Shown here one piece after another: positions 43,945 through 54,300 of a DNA stretch of 64,000 bases. The translations under genes and the position numbers were made by a program. The stretch's first letter is position 1, and every line of letters starts with the position of its first letter. Source of the DNA: JADJPG01 sp964491875 (lineage in GTDB: Bacteria; Verrucomicrobiota; Verrucomicrobiia; Limisphaerales; JADJPG01); NCBI GenBank assembly GCA_964491875.1, contig CAZBIC010000005.1:1-64000 (forward strand), in the 5' to 3' direction. The notes under the pieces are model-generated. The model did not search any database, was not told where the DNA came from, and was given only the letters and a program-made list of their open reading frames with translations.

Positions 43945-43963
43945 GGTGACAGTCCTTGTCAAA
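43945..43963. promoter_or_regulatory. Operator-like inverted repeat 1
   Basis: GGTGAC, 7 bases, GTCAAA: an imperfect inverted repeat with the same half-site and spacing as the perfect repeat at 43999. It covers the predicted -35 of the BREX operon. Confidence 0.55.
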
Positions 43964-43975
43964 CCCCATTACAAT
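43946..43975 (+). promoter_or_regulatory. Predicted promoter of the BREX operon
   Basis: GTGACA (43946-43951), an 18-base spacer and TACAAT (43970-43975). Each hexamer has five of six consensus bases. Transcription would begin near 43982, giving a leader of about 235 bases before brxE. Confidence 0.5.
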
Positions 43976-43998
43976 TGCCGCTCCGCAAATCAGTACCC

Positions 43999-44017
43999 GG
44001 TGACTACGGATGTCACC
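43999..44017. promoter_or_regulatory. Operator-like inverted repeat 2
   Basis: Perfect inverted repeat GGTGAC, 7 bases, GTCACC, just downstream of the predicted start of transcription. It begins 54 bases after the first repeat. A further small palindrome CGGT-GTT-ACCG is at about 44022-44032. Confidence 0.65.
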
Positions 44018-44216
44018 CCCTCGGTGTTACCGTCGGAATCGCAATTCAAGATGGCACCAACGTCGGGGAGGTGGGGAATGGAAGTTTTACGAAACGCATG
44101 AACACAGTGGTCTGACGATCATTCACGTTACCTCGCCACTCAGGACTTCAGTGCGCAGGCCCAAAATCGGATTGGCAATTGCTTTGCCGATAGTGCATTA
44201 AACGTGGCTAGAGAAC

Positions 44217-44699
44217 TTGCATCCTATCTTAAAATTACGAATGGCGGTCGCCTTTCTTGGTGAAAAGGGCCAGTCAGGTTGGTGGGACACGGGGTTTCTG
44301 AACGCCACTGGCTCCAGATACCTGGGCCTCGTCTTTCCCCGAACCGGTCCGTCGGCCACGGTCACTGCGGCTTCAGAAGCTGCGTGCAAAGTCCACGATG
44401 AACGGATCGGCCGCGGTCGCGTGGCCCATCTCTTTCGTCTGCCCGATGACACGGAGCTGAAGATTCGTGCTGAACTCGCTGCCTTGGACAACGCCTCTTT
44501 TCTGGCCTTCTGCTCGACCGACGCCGCGCTGCAATCCCTTGACGAGATCGCCGGCATTGCCAAAGCCGCAACCGCCTCAGGCCCCGTCCAGATCGGCGCC
44601 CTCAATGAATTCTCAGCCTCGGCCACTCTGGCTCGGCTTGCCTCCACCTACGCCGCTGGCTTTCGTAAAGCTACTCCGGTTTTCCCCTATTTCGCATGA
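44217..44699 (+). CDS. brxE: BrxE-like protein, first gene of the BREX operon
   Basis: The 160-residue product (ILKLRMAVAFLGEKGQSGWW, DTGFLNATGSRYLGLVFPRT, HDERIGRGRVAHLFRLPDD) fits the BrxE family, whose gene opens type 6 BREX loci. The biochemical role of BrxE is unknown. The best start is a TTG at 44217, as the conserved part begins within a few codons; the next in-frame ATG (44241) would remove eight residues. It overlaps brxA by 4 bases (ATGA). The assignment is from remembered family features and position; it decides the BREX subtype. Confidence 0.65.
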   Translation: MHPILKLRMAVAFLGEKGQSGWWDTGFLNATGSRYLGLVFPRTGPSATVTAASEAACKVHDERIGRGRVAHLFRLPDDTELKIRAELAALDNASFLAFCSTDAALQSLDEIAGIAKAATASGPVQIGALNEFSASATLARLASTYAAGFRKATPVFPYFA

Positions 44700-45484
44700 T
44701 GGTCACAGAGCGGGAATACAACACCGGCTTGTGCAAGGGCCAGGGCATGTTCCCGGAAACGCTGCGTCTCCTTCAGGTCTGGGAACCGGGCATGACGTCG
44801 GTGCAGCTCTCGGAAAAGGTCAGGCGTGAAGGACTCATCCCGCGCGCCACGGCACAGCGTGTTTCCGACATCGTGAACCGTACCTTCGTTCCCCGCTATC
44901 TGAACAAGGACGGCCACCCGGCCGGCTGGTTGCGTGACCTGGTTCGTCGCGGTTTACCCGTCGAACAGCTCAATCAACTTTTCCTGCTCTACACCGCCCG
45001 GGAACATCTGATCCTCTACGACTTCATTCGCGAAATCTACTGGCCCCGTTACTCCGCAGGTGCGCAGTGCCTGTTCCGGGAGGATTCGGTGAATTTTATC
45101 AAATCGGCCCAGGCGACCGGCCGCATCAAAACCAAATGGACGGACGGCAATAATACCCGCATCGGTCGCTACCTCCTGTCCGCACTTTGCGACTTCAAAA
45201 TGGTCGGCGACCCCCAGGGTGACCGTCGTCCCATCGTGCCGTTCACTCCCTACGCCTCGACGATCGTTTACCTCGCCCACGAGCTGCACTTCTCCGGCGT
45301 CGGAGATTCGCAGCTTTCTCTGCACACCGATTGGGAGCTGTTTGGTTTGACGCCCTCCGATGTTCTCAACGAACTGCGCCGTGTGGCTCAACAGGCTCGG
45401 TTCATCGTCCAGGTAGGTGATTTTGTCCGTATTTCGTGGGGGTTCGATTCAATGGAGGAAAGTCTCAATGCAGTCGCCGAATGA
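44696..45484 (+). CDS. brxA: BREX protein BrxA (DUF1819)
   Basis: BrxA is a small DNA-binding protein present in most BREX systems. The 262-residue product starts YNTGLCKGQGMFPETLRLLQ, shows the helical DUF1819 pattern REHLILYDFIREIYWPRYSA, and ends in a winged-helix-like part. It overlaps brxE by 4 bases and brxB by 17 bases, so translation is coupled. The double Met start (44696 or 44699) makes a one-residue uncertainty. Confidence 0.88.
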   Translation: MMVTEREYNTGLCKGQGMFPETLRLLQVWEPGMTSVQLSEKVRREGLIPRATAQRVSDIVNRTFVPRYLNKDGHPAGWLRDLVRRGLPVEQLNQLFLLYTAREHLILYDFIREIYWPRYSAGAQCLFREDSVNFIKSAQATGRIKTKWTDGNNTRIGRYLLSALCDFKMVGDPQGDRRPIVPFTPYASTIVYLAHELHFSGVGDSQLSLHTDWELFGLTPSDVLNELRRVAQQARFIVQVGDFVRISWGFDSMEESLNAVAE

Positions 45485-46052
45485 AACATTTGAACAGGTG
45501 TGGTCCTGGATCCGTTCCGGTCCCGGTCTGAGCAATACCGGTGACGATCCGGTTTGCTACCTGGTCTTTCATCCGGAGCAGATGCTGGAGGTGAAACGCC
45601 TCCGCAAGCAATGGACCGCAAAGCTCGGCAAACAGGGGTGGGCCATCGAATGCATGTCGATGGCCGAGACCGTTCTCGACATCTTTCGCACCGAGGAACT
45701 GCGTGATGTCTGGCTGGCCAGTCCCGCCAATAAGGCCTGTGATCGTGAGTCTGTCGCCGAGATCAAGGGCACGCTCGAGGATGTCCTCACCGGCAACGAT
45801 CTGCTCAAGCATCGCATCGAGGAACGTCTGGAGTCGCTGCGGGGCCGCACACAGACCGTCCTGTTCCTCACGGATTTGGAGGCGCTGCATCCCTACCTGC
45901 GCGTCGGGGTGCTCGAACAGAAACTGCAGGGCAAGTTCACCGTCCCCACAGTCGTCCTCTATCCCGGCGTGCGTGAAGGCAAGACCACCCTCCGCTTCCT
46001 TGGATTTTACCCGCCGGACGGCAACTATCGCTCGGTTCACTTTGGAGGCTAA
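45468..46052 (+). CDS. brxB: BREX protein BrxB (DUF1788)
   Basis: BrxB is a conserved BREX component of unknown biochemical role. The 194-residue product contains DDPVCYLVFHPEQMLEVKRL, FLTDLEALHPYLRVGVLEQK and TVPTVVLYPGVREGKTTLRF, the order typical of DUF1788. The ATG at 45468 is chosen because a GGAGGAAAG ribosome-binding site precedes it; it lies 17 bases inside brxA. The longer frame to 45417 has no support. brxC starts 3 bases after the stop. Confidence 0.9.
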   Translation: MQSPNETFEQVWSWIRSGPGLSNTGDDPVCYLVFHPEQMLEVKRLRKQWTAKLGKQGWAIECMSMAETVLDIFRTEELRDVWLASPANKACDRESVAEIKGTLEDVLTGNDLLKHRIEERLESLRGRTQTVLFLTDLEALHPYLRVGVLEQKLQGKFTVPTVVLYPGVREGKTTLRFLGFYPPDGNYRSVHFGG

Positions 46053-46055
46053 AAC

Positions 46056-49000
46056 ATGATTCGCGAACTTTTCGAAGCCAACCGCAGTCTCGATCGCCGT
46101 ATCGAGAAGGTCATCTCGTTCGACAGCACCGAGAACGATCAGCTTAAGCGCGAAGTCACCGAGTACGTCGTCACCGACAACATCGCCAAGAACTTCGACC
46201 GCCTGCTCACGCGGCTCGATGAAGGTCTGGGGGGCGGTGCCCACGAGATCGGCGTCTGGGTTTCCGGCTTCTACGGCTCCGGGAAGAGTTCCTTCACCAA
46301 GTATCTCGGCTTTGCCCTCGATCCCTCGCGCACCATCGATGACCGGGGCTTCCTCGAATGGCTGCAGGCCCAGCTCAAGTCCGCGCCGCTCAAGGCCCAG
46401 CTCGGTGCGCTCGCCAAGCGCTATCCCGCCACCGTTATCATGGTGGATCTCGCCAGTGCCCAAATCGCCGGCGCCACCATGGCAGAGATCTCGACCGTCC
46501 TTTATTGGACCGTCATGCAGTGGGCCGGCTTCTCCAAGGACAAGAAAGTCGCCTATCTCCAGTTCATGCTGGAGAAGGACGGAAAGATGGACGCGTTTGA
46601 GAAACGCATCGTCGAGCTCTCCAAGGGCAAGACCTGGAAACAGATTCAAAACCAGCCCCTCGTCGTCAATCAGTTCGCTTCCCGCATCGCCCATGAGTTC
46701 TACCCCGAGGTGTTCACCGACGCCCTCGCGTTTCAAAAACTGAAAATTGACGAGGCCGAGAAGGAAAACGAGCGCGTGGCTGAAATGCTCGACTTGGTCC
46801 GCCGTCGCTCCGGCAAGCCCAACGTTATCTTCATCCTCGACGAAGTCGGCCAGTACATCGCTGCGCGCGACAATCTGATCCTCAACCTCGACGGATTGGC
46901 CAAGAACATCAAGAACCTCGGTGGCGGCAAGGTCTGGCTGATCGCCACCGCCCAGCAGACGCTCACTGAGGACGACCCCAATGCCCGCTTCAACTCCGCC
47001 AAGCTTTTCAAGCTGTCGGATCGCTTCCCCATTCGCGTGGATCTGGAGGCCAGCGACATCCGCGAGATCTGCTACAATCGTCTTCTCACCAAGTCTGCCG
47101 TCGGCGACAAGAAGCTCGCCGACCTGTTCACCGCCCACGGCCCGGCGCTCAAGCATCACACCCAGCTCACCGGCACCCGCTATTACAAGTCCGCTCTGGA
47201 AAAGGACGATTTCCGCAAGCTCTACCCGTTCCTCCCTCAGCACTTCGACATCCTCTTGGAGCTGCTCGGCCGGCTCGCCAAGACCAGCGGTGGCATCGGC
47301 CTGCGTTCCGCCATCAAAGTCATTCAGGATGTGCTCGTCGATCAGAGCGGTCTTCGTCAGGGGCAGCCTCTGCTCGCCAATGCCGCGGTCGGCACTCTCG
47401 CCACCACTGTCACCTTCTACGACACGCTTCGCCTCGACATCCAGCGCTCCTTCAAACACGTCGTGGACGGTGTGAATCGCGCGGAGAAATCCTTCGGCAC
47501 GGATTCGATGGAATCGAAAGTCGCCAAGACCATCGCCGTGCTTCAGATCCTCGACGACTTTCCCACCAGCCGCGAAAACGTCGCTGCACTGCTCCATCCC
47601 ACCGTGGATGCGGCGTCTCAGTTGGAGGCCGTCAAGGAAGCCGTCTCCAAACTCACCGACGAAAAGGCCGTCCACCTCAATGAAATCGACGGCAAGCTCC
47701 GCTTCATGAGTGAGGCGGTCGCCGAGATGGAGTCCGCCAAGGCCAGGATCAACGTCTTCGAGCGCGACCTCCGCAAGGTGCTCAACGAAAAGCTCACTCA
47801 GATTTTCACCCATCCGCCGGAAGTCAGGCTCCAAGGCACCCGCACCGTCGCCGCCGGCCTGAAGACCACGGTCGGTTCCCAGCTCGTTCCGCTCCTCGGC
47901 GAACGCGAACCCATTCAATACGTCATCGAACTCGTCGCCGCCGAGCGATACGACAAGCGCCGGGACGAGCGAATCACCGATTCCGCCGTGCCGGCCAACC
48001 GCGCCTCCGTCTTCTGGCTCGCCCGTCAGGACGCTGACCTCGAACGCCTCCTTACCGAGATCGTTCAGTGCAGCGAGATCTTCAATCAGAACCGCAACAA
48101 GACGGTCGAGAAGGAGGTCGGCGACTATCTCAACAGCCAGCTCCAGCGCGCCAAGACGCTCAGCGGCGATCTCGAACAGCGCCTGCGTAAAATGCTCTCG
48201 GGCGGCTCGTTCGTTTTCCGCAGCACCCCGGTTCCCGTCTCGTCCCTTGACGCCGGCGTGAATGAGGCCGCGAGCAAACATCTGGAAGAGGTGGCCCGCA
48301 CCGTCTTCAACAAATACAGCCTCGCCCCCATTCAGGCCGAAGGCACTTTGGCCGAGCGCTTCCTCAAAACACCCAATCTCCAGCAGGTCGCCTCCCAGAA
48401 CGATCCGCTGGGTCTGGTCGTCACCGCCGCGGGTCAGAAGAAGATCAACATCGACCACCACGCGCTCCTCGCATTGCGCGATTACCTGGCCAAGCACGGC
48501 CAGGTCGATGGTGGCAAATTGCTCGATGATTTCTTCGCCCCGGAATTCGGCTGGTCCAAGGACACCACCCGCTACTTGCTCGCGGCGCTGCTCGTTTCCG
48601 GTGTCATCAAGCTGCGCGTCGGCGGGACCGACATCACCGTCCGCGGCGATTCCGCCCTCGAAGCCCTGCGGAATAACAACTCGTTCAAAAAGGCCGGCGT
48701 GCTCTTGCGCGACTCCGCCATCACGCCCGAAGCAAAGATGCGCGCTGCCGATCGCCTCCTCCAGTTGACCGGCGAGCAGGTCATGCCGCTCGAACAGGAC
48801 ATCAGTGAGGGCGTGCTCAAACACTTCCCCGAGTTGCAGCGCGCCTACGCGCCGCTTGCCGCCCGGTTGCAGCCGCTCGACCTTTCCGGTGTCCAGCGCG
48901 CGGACGATCTCCAGGACTCCCTCACCGAAATTCTCAAGGCCGACGCCTCCGACGCCACGCCCCGGCTCGGCGCCGACGCCTGCCCGCTCTTCGATGACCT

Positions 49001-49655
49001 CATGTGGGCGCGCGAAGTGGACAAGGCGTTCAAGAACGGACTCGACTCCACCGTCCTCCAGCTCCGCCGGCATTTGAAGGAAGTCGGCGAGTTGCCCACC
49101 GCCGGGGCCACCGGCGATCTCGTCACCAACACCGCCTCTGTCCGTGCGGACGCCGCCGCCCTGCTCAAGCGAGAGGATTTCTACGCCCAGGTCCCCGCGA
49201 TCCAGACCGCGCTGAAGAATCTTCAGGTCGCCGTGCGGGACGGCTGCAAAGCCCTGGCCGCAGCTCAATCCGCCTCCCTTGAGCGCGCCATCACGGCCAT
49301 CGAATCCCTGCCCGAATGGATGAAGCTCGGCGAAGAGATCCAGAATCAGTTTAGCGCCCGCTTCGACAAACTCCGCCTCAACGTGTCGGAAGACCTCGAC
49401 GGCATCCGCAGGTTGCTCAACCACCAGTACACCATCTCCACCGAGCTGGAACGCATCCGGGATGAGGTCAGAAAGCTGGGCAAACCGACTGAGCCGCCGC
49501 CCAACGGAGGCGGGCGCAAACCCGCCACCGAAGTGGCCATCACGCTGCCCAAGGAGATCTCCTCCGGTCAGGAGATCGACACCCTCATCACCGAATTGGA
49601 AAAGCTCCGCCTCCAGCTCGGCGAGTTCGAAAAGATCACCATCAAATGGCAATGA
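46056..49655 (+). CDS. brxC: BREX ATPase BrxC (PglY-like)
   Basis: BrxC is the large P-loop ATPase of BREX. The 1199-residue protein has the Walker A loop GFYGSGKSS at residues 71-79, a Walker B-type ILDEVGQYIAAR near 260, and an AAA-like domain through about 420. The rest is helical, with coiled-coil segments, ending in a charged tail (about 1140-1199, IDTLITELEKLRLQLGEFEK). Length matches BrxC of other systems (about 1200). The long antisense open frame over it is an artefact of GC-rich third positions. Confidence 0.95.
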   Translation: MIRELFEANRSLDRRIEKVISFDSTENDQLKREVTEYVVTDNIAKNFDRLLTRLDEGLGGGAHEIGVWVSGFYGSGKSSFTKYLGFALDPSRTIDDRGFLEWLQAQLKSAPLKAQLGALAKRYPATVIMVDLASAQIAGATMAEISTVLYWTVMQWAGFSKDKKVAYLQFMLEKDGKMDAFEKRIVELSKGKTWKQIQNQPLVVNQFASRIAHEFYPEVFTDALAFQKLKIDEAEKENERVAEMLDLVRRRSGKPNVIFILDEVGQYIAARDNLILNLDGLAKNIKNLGGGKVWLIATAQQTLTEDDPNARFNSAKLFKLSDRFPIRVDLEASDIREICYNRLLTKSAVGDKKLADLFTAHGPALKHHTQLTGTRYYKSALEKDDFRKLYPFLPQHFDILLELLGRLAKTSGGIGLRSAIKVIQDVLVDQSGLRQGQPLLANAAVGTLATTVTFYDTLRLDIQRSFKHVVDGVNRAEKSFGTDSMESKVAKTIAVLQILDDFPTSRENVAALLHPTVDAASQLEAVKEAVSKLTDEKAVHLNEIDGKLRFMSEAVAEMESAKARINVFERDLRKVLNEKLTQIFTHPPEVRLQGTRTVAAGLKTTVGSQLVPLLGEREPIQYVIELVAAERYDKRRDERITDSAVPANRASVFWLARQDADLERLLTEIVQCSEIFNQNRNKTVEKEVGDYLNSQLQRAKTLSGDLEQRLRKMLSGGSFVFRSTPVPVSSLDAGVNEAASKHLEEVARTVFNKYSLAPIQAEGTLAERFLKTPNLQQVASQNDPLGLVVTAAGQKKINIDHHALLALRDYLAKHGQVDGGKLLDDFFAPEFGWSKDTTRYLLAALLVSGVIKLRVGGTDITVRGDSALEALRNNNSFKKAGVLLRDSAITPEAKMRAADRLLQLTGEQVMPLEQDISEGVLKHFPELQRAYAPLAARLQPLDLSGVQRADDLQDSLTEILKADASDATPRLGADACPLFDDLMWAREVDKAFKNGLDSTVLQLRRHLKEVGELPTAGATGDLVTNTASVRADAAALLKREDFYAQVPAIQTALKNLQVAVRDGCKALAAAQSASLERAITAIESLPEWMKLGEEIQNQFSARFDKLRLNVSEDLDGIRRLLNHQYTISTELERIRDEVRKLGKPTEPPPNGGGRKPATEVAITLPKEISSGQEIDTLITELEKLRLQLGEFEKITIKWQ

Positions 49656-49696
49656 AGCCGTGCGGCCACGACACCAAAAGGATGGTCCATTAACCT

Positions 49697-51340
49697 ATGT
49701 CATTCACGCTTGAAGAACTGCTCCCGAACGACCAGCGCTTACGCACGGTCTATCTGCACGACTCGGTGCAGCAGGCGGTGAATTTGATGCACCAGCACGG
49801 TTACAACCAATTGCCGGTGGTGGATAAGGACGGACGGACATCCTTGGAACAAGTGGTGACGTTCGACTCGGTGCTTCAGGCGATGCGGTCCTTCGATACC
49901 AAGCTCGAACTGCTCCATGTCAGGGACGTTGCGCGCGCGGTGCGGACTTATCCTGCAGATGCCGATTTGCTTGCGACCCTCGATGACATTCAGCGCGAAA
50001 ATTTCGCCCTCATTGTGGACGAGGACAATGTGCTGACCGGGATTGTCACCACGGCGGATACCACGGTTTTCTTCCGGGAATATGCCCAAGACTTGATGCA
50101 GATTGAAGGGATAGAATCGCGCATGAAGGAGGCCATTGCCGCACTCTATGCCGGCAACGATGCTGGCCTGGAATCGGCAATTGCAACTACAACCGACCGG
50201 GCCGCAGACATCCGCAAGAAGTTCCCGGGCGCAATCCGAGCGTACCTTGAGAAAGCTGGCCTAACAGCGCCGGCTACGGGTGATGCCGAGGCTCTTGCTG
50301 AGGCGGAGAAACGGCTCGCTCTCCCCAAACCGGGTAAGGCGTTCGACCGGTTGTCCTTTGATGAGTTCACTGAAGTTCTGCTGGGCCATCCCAATTCGCC
50401 GAGGCTAACCCAATCCGGCGGCAGCAACGGATTGAGAGGTTTATTGCAACAGGTCCGCGACGCGCGCAACAAGCTCGCCCATTTTCGGGGTGAACTGAGT
50501 GCGGAGGAGCGCCGTACCATTCAGTTCGCCTCGGAATGGTTGGAGCGAAATCTCCCCGTGCCGAGTCTCGCGCCCCCGGCGGTGCCTACGACGGCCGTCG
50601 CGCCTCCGCCCGGCACACCGGTGCCACAGGAGGATGAGGACGAGAAGCCCACGGGCAGCTACTCGTTGCTCGCAGCGCACTTAAAGGGGCTGGCGGCGCA
50701 AGTGACCTCGCTGCCCCTCACTTTTCAGGAAGTTGAAAGCATCCTCCGCAAGGACCTTCCTCGTTCGGCACTCGAATACCGCGCGTGGTGGGCCAATGAT
50801 CCTTCGAAGCCGCAGTCCGCAGCTTGGTTGGAGGAAGGCTGGCGCACGATGGCCATCAACATGAGTGAACGCAGGCTCACTTTTGTTCGCACCAATGATC
50901 GGGAGGATGCATACATCGCTTTCTTTGCGAAGCTCAATACTCGGCTCGAACAGGAGCCCGGCTTTCCGCATCGCAACATGTCTCCTCAAGGTCAGAGTTG
51001 GATCATCCTCGCCTCGTTTCAGAAAGACTCGGCGCTGATCAACGCTGCTTTCACACAGCGAAAAGAATTACGCATCGAGCTCTACGTGGACACCGACGAC
51101 ACTGCGGCCAACAAAGCGCTATTTGATCAGCTACATCTAAGGAAGGCCTCCTTCGAAGCCCTGGTCGGAGAGCCGTTGAGTTGGGAAAGACTGAACAACA
51201 AGCGTGCCTGCCGCGTGGCGGTCTATACGAAAGCGCAGATCCTTACGGATGTGGATAACCCGGCGCTGTTGGATTGGGCGACCCAGAAAGCCGTTGCCCT
51301 CTGCAAGGCTTTTGGCCCTGAGTTCCCAGACCTGCCATAG
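49697..51340 (+). CDS. CBS-pair / HEPN-like / DUF7662 / DUF4268 protein inserted in BREX
   Basis: This 547-residue protein is not a standard BREX component. Residues about 10-135 are two CBS domains (HGYNQLPVVDKDGR; NFALIVDEDNVLTGIVTTAD), which usually bind adenine nucleotides. Residues about 136-290 are helical with RNKLAH (Arg257 to His262), the Rx4H motif of HEPN ribonucleases. Residues about 320-400 resemble DUF7662 (EYRAWWANDPSKPQSAAWLE). The C-terminal 405-543 region matches DUF4268 (NTRLEQEPGF, HRNMSPQGQSWIILASFQ), often joined to nucleases. Codon usage is less GC-rich than in brxC and pglX, which points to separate gain. It lies 41 bases after brxC and 23 before pglX. Domain names are from memory. 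Confidence 0.7.
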   Translation: MSFTLEELLPNDQRLRTVYLHDSVQQAVNLMHQHGYNQLPVVDKDGRTSLEQVVTFDSVLQAMRSFDTKLELLHVRDVARAVRTYPADADLLATLDDIQRENFALIVDEDNVLTGIVTTADTTVFFREYAQDLMQIEGIESRMKEAIAALYAGNDAGLESAIATTTDRAADIRKKFPGAIRAYLEKAGLTAPATGDAEALAEAEKRLALPKPGKAFDRLSFDEFTEVLLGHPNSPRLTQSGGSNGLRGLLQQVRDARNKLAHFRGELSAEERRTIQFASEWLERNLPVPSLAPPAVPTTAVAPPPGTPVPQEDEDEKPTGSYSLLAAHLKGLAAQVTSLPLTFQEVESILRKDLPRSALEYRAWWANDPSKPQSAAWLEEGWRTMAINMSERRLTFVRTNDREDAYIAFFAKLNTRLEQEPGFPHRNMSPQGQSWIILASFQKDSALINAAFTQRKELRIELYVDTDDTAANKALFDQLHLRKASFEALVGEPLSWERLNNKRACRVAVYTKAQILTDVDNPALLDWATQKAVALCKAFGPEFPDLP

Positions 51341-51363
51341 CCGTAACCAGAACCTGAACAGCC

Positions 51364-54300
51364 ATGGCCTTCGACAACTCAACTCGCAACCGCCTATCCG
51401 GCCTCGTCGGCCGCGTCCGGGATTTGCTCACGCGCGAGTTCGATGCCCAGCTCCAGGAGCTTTACGGCATCTACGCCGGCGAAGGCCGCGTGCTGGACCT
51501 CTCGAAGCTCCCGCATCTCGACGACGAAAAACTCCGCGTCGCCCACCTCCTGCGCGAACGCATCCGGCACCTCGCCGCCGGCGCGGGCGGAACGCCCGAT
51601 GCCATCACGCAAGCCGTGCGTCGGGTTCTGCGCGAGCAGGCCTTCACCGTCTTGAATCGGTTTGCCGCGCTCCGCATGGCGGAGGAACGCGGCCTCATCG
51701 TCGAAGCCGTCGGCGGTGGGCTGAACTCGAAAGGTTTCAAGACATTCTCCGAAGTGGCCTTCTCCGGCCTCGGCGCCGCCTATGAACGCTACCGGGTGTT
51801 CCTGCTCGCCATGTTCGACGAGATGGCCGTCGATCTCGGCGTTCTGTTTGATCGCCGGTCGCCCTACGGCCTGCTCCTTCCGCGTGAAAACGTCCTGCTC
51901 GAAGTGTTCCAGCTGCTCAACGCGCCCGAAGTGAAGCCGCTCTGGAAAGAGGACGAAACCATCGGTTGGATTTACCAGTATTTTAACGACCCTACCGAGC
52001 GGAAGAAGATGCGGGACGAATCCGCCGCCCCGCGCAACAGCCGCGAGCTGGCCGTGCGCAACCAGTTCTTCACCCCGCGCTACGTCGTCGAGTTCCTCAC
52101 CGACAACACCCTCGGCCGCATCTGGTATGAGATGACCCGGGGTGAAACCACGCTCAAGGAACAGTGCCGCTATCTGGTGCGGCGCCCGAATGAAACCTTT
52201 CTCAATCCGCGGTTTCTAAATTTGTTTGCCGACATTCGTCCTTGGGTGGCGGAGATCGCTGCGGGGAAATTTACAGCGGCGGTCGCAGACGCGAGCTGGA
52301 ACGAAATCTCCACCGTCGCCCTGCTGCTAGATTGTTATCAGTGGATTGAGAAGACAGGCCACCAGGAGCTTTTCAACTGGGCCGAACCTCACCTCAAAGC
52401 CGCCATTGAAACGGAACAGGTTCCAGCCCTCTCGCACCACGAATTGTGGCTCCTTCTCTTTGCCTGCCAGCGCGCGTATTTGAAAGAAGGGTTGCGCGAC
52501 GACGATACCAAAACAGCCGACGGCATCCGGCGGATCTGGAACGCCTGGTGCGCCGCCGCGAAGGAACCGCAACAAAAACAGGACAATCTCTCCCAGGAAG
52601 ACCTGCTCAAACAACCCGTTTTCATCCCCCATCGCCCGCTCAAGGACCCGCGCACCATCCTCATGCTCGATCCCGCCTGCGGCTCGATGCACTTCGGCCT
52701 CTACGCCTTCGACCTCTTCGAGGTCATCTACGCTGAAGCCTGGGGTTTGGAAGAGGTAGGGCAGCTTGTCCCCAGCCGGCCGCCTGGGCTGAAATCGCTG
52801 CACGAAACTTACGCCGACAAGCAGGCGTTCCTGCGCGACGTGCCGAAATTGATCATCGAGCACAACATTCACGGCATCGATATCGACCCACGGGCCGCCC
52901 AGATTGCCGGGCTGGCGCTGTGGTTGCGGGCCCAACGGGCCTGGAAAGATATGGGCCTTGCGCCTGCCCAACGCCCGGCCATCAAACGCTCGAACATCGT
53001 CTGCGCCGAGCCGATGCCTGGCGAGAAGGAGCTGCTGCGCGAATTCGTCGAGCGCGAATTCCCGGCGGCGGAACGCGCCGTCTGCCTGCGGCTGCTGGAG
53101 GCCATCTTCGACAAGATGCAACTGGCCGGCGAGGCCGGCTCGCTGCTCAAGATCGAGGAAGAAATCCGCAGCGCCATCGAGGACGCCCGGGACGCATGGC
53201 AGAAACTCGCCACCAAACCGCCGGAGCTGTTCACCAACACGGAACTGAACCAACTCTCCACCGCCCCCGAACTGACCGGACTGGAACAGGCCGTGTCTTC
53301 CCTGACCACCGACCCCCGACACCTGACCACCGACTTCTGGGAGCGCATCGAGGAACGCATCTACGCCGCCCTGCGCGACTACGCCGAGCAGGCCGAAAAC
53401 GGCGGCGGCTTCCAGCGCCGGCTCTTTGCCGAGGACGCGGCGCGGGGCTTCGCCTTCATTGATGTCTGCCGCAAACGCTACGACGTGGCGCTGATGAATC
53501 CGCCGTTTGGCAGAGGCACAGTCGAAGTCGAAGGATGGTGCAAAGCGAAATACGAAAACGCTTACATCGACATCTATGCGTGCTTCGTCACCAGATGCTC
53601 AGCGATGTTGCTCGAAACGGGTTGTCTTGGAGCAATAACCGCTCGGTCGTTTTTTAACGCTGTCACTCTGGAGAGATTCAGAATGGACATCCTCCCACGC
53701 CTTCAGGTGCTTATTGAACTCGGCGGGCAGGTTCTTGACTCGGCATTGGTGGACACAGCTCTGACGATACTTGGCCCGGCGTCGCTTATCGGCAAATGCC
53801 TGTGCCTAGACTTGACCCAGTCCCAAGACAAACATCTCGACTTGCAGCGCCTTACGGGAGGCGACGTCTCTGATGCTAACGTTTATCTGGTCGCCCGGAA
53901 ACGCTTTGCGGAAATGCCAAACGGGCAGCTTCTCTATTCGTTAGCAGGCGAGAATCTGAAAACTGAACTGATGTTCGAGCCTGCGGCCTGTGGCGTAAGA
54001 GCCGGCTTAAATACCTTCGACGATTTTCGGTTCTTGCGACTCTGGTGGGAAGTGCTTCCGCGAGACATTGGCCCGACTTGCAAGTGGAGCAACCACTGGA
54101 AAGGCGGAGATTACGAAACGTTTTACAGCGAACTCTGTGTTGTCTGCAAATGGTCAGGAGACGGTCGTGAGATGCGGCAAGTGAATTTCCAGCAACATGG
54201 CATGGAAGCACAGGCGAAACAAAGCTCCGCGTTCTACTTTCGTTCGGGCGCGGCATACACCTACCGCAGTTCGAGAGGCTTCAGCGTTAGGGTGTTCCCA

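Noticed and set aside
44010..44201. Open frame in the WYL/brxE gap
   Set aside because: Basic random-looking product; it overlaps the predicted operator and leader of the BREX operon.
45465..49652. Very long minus-strand open frame (1395 codons) over brxC
   Set aside because: Low-complexity product rich in Gly, Glu and Leu, no domain, and exactly opposite a well-supported gene; an effect of GC-rich third codon positions. The same holds for the long minus-strand frames over 27971-30358 and 58668-60827.
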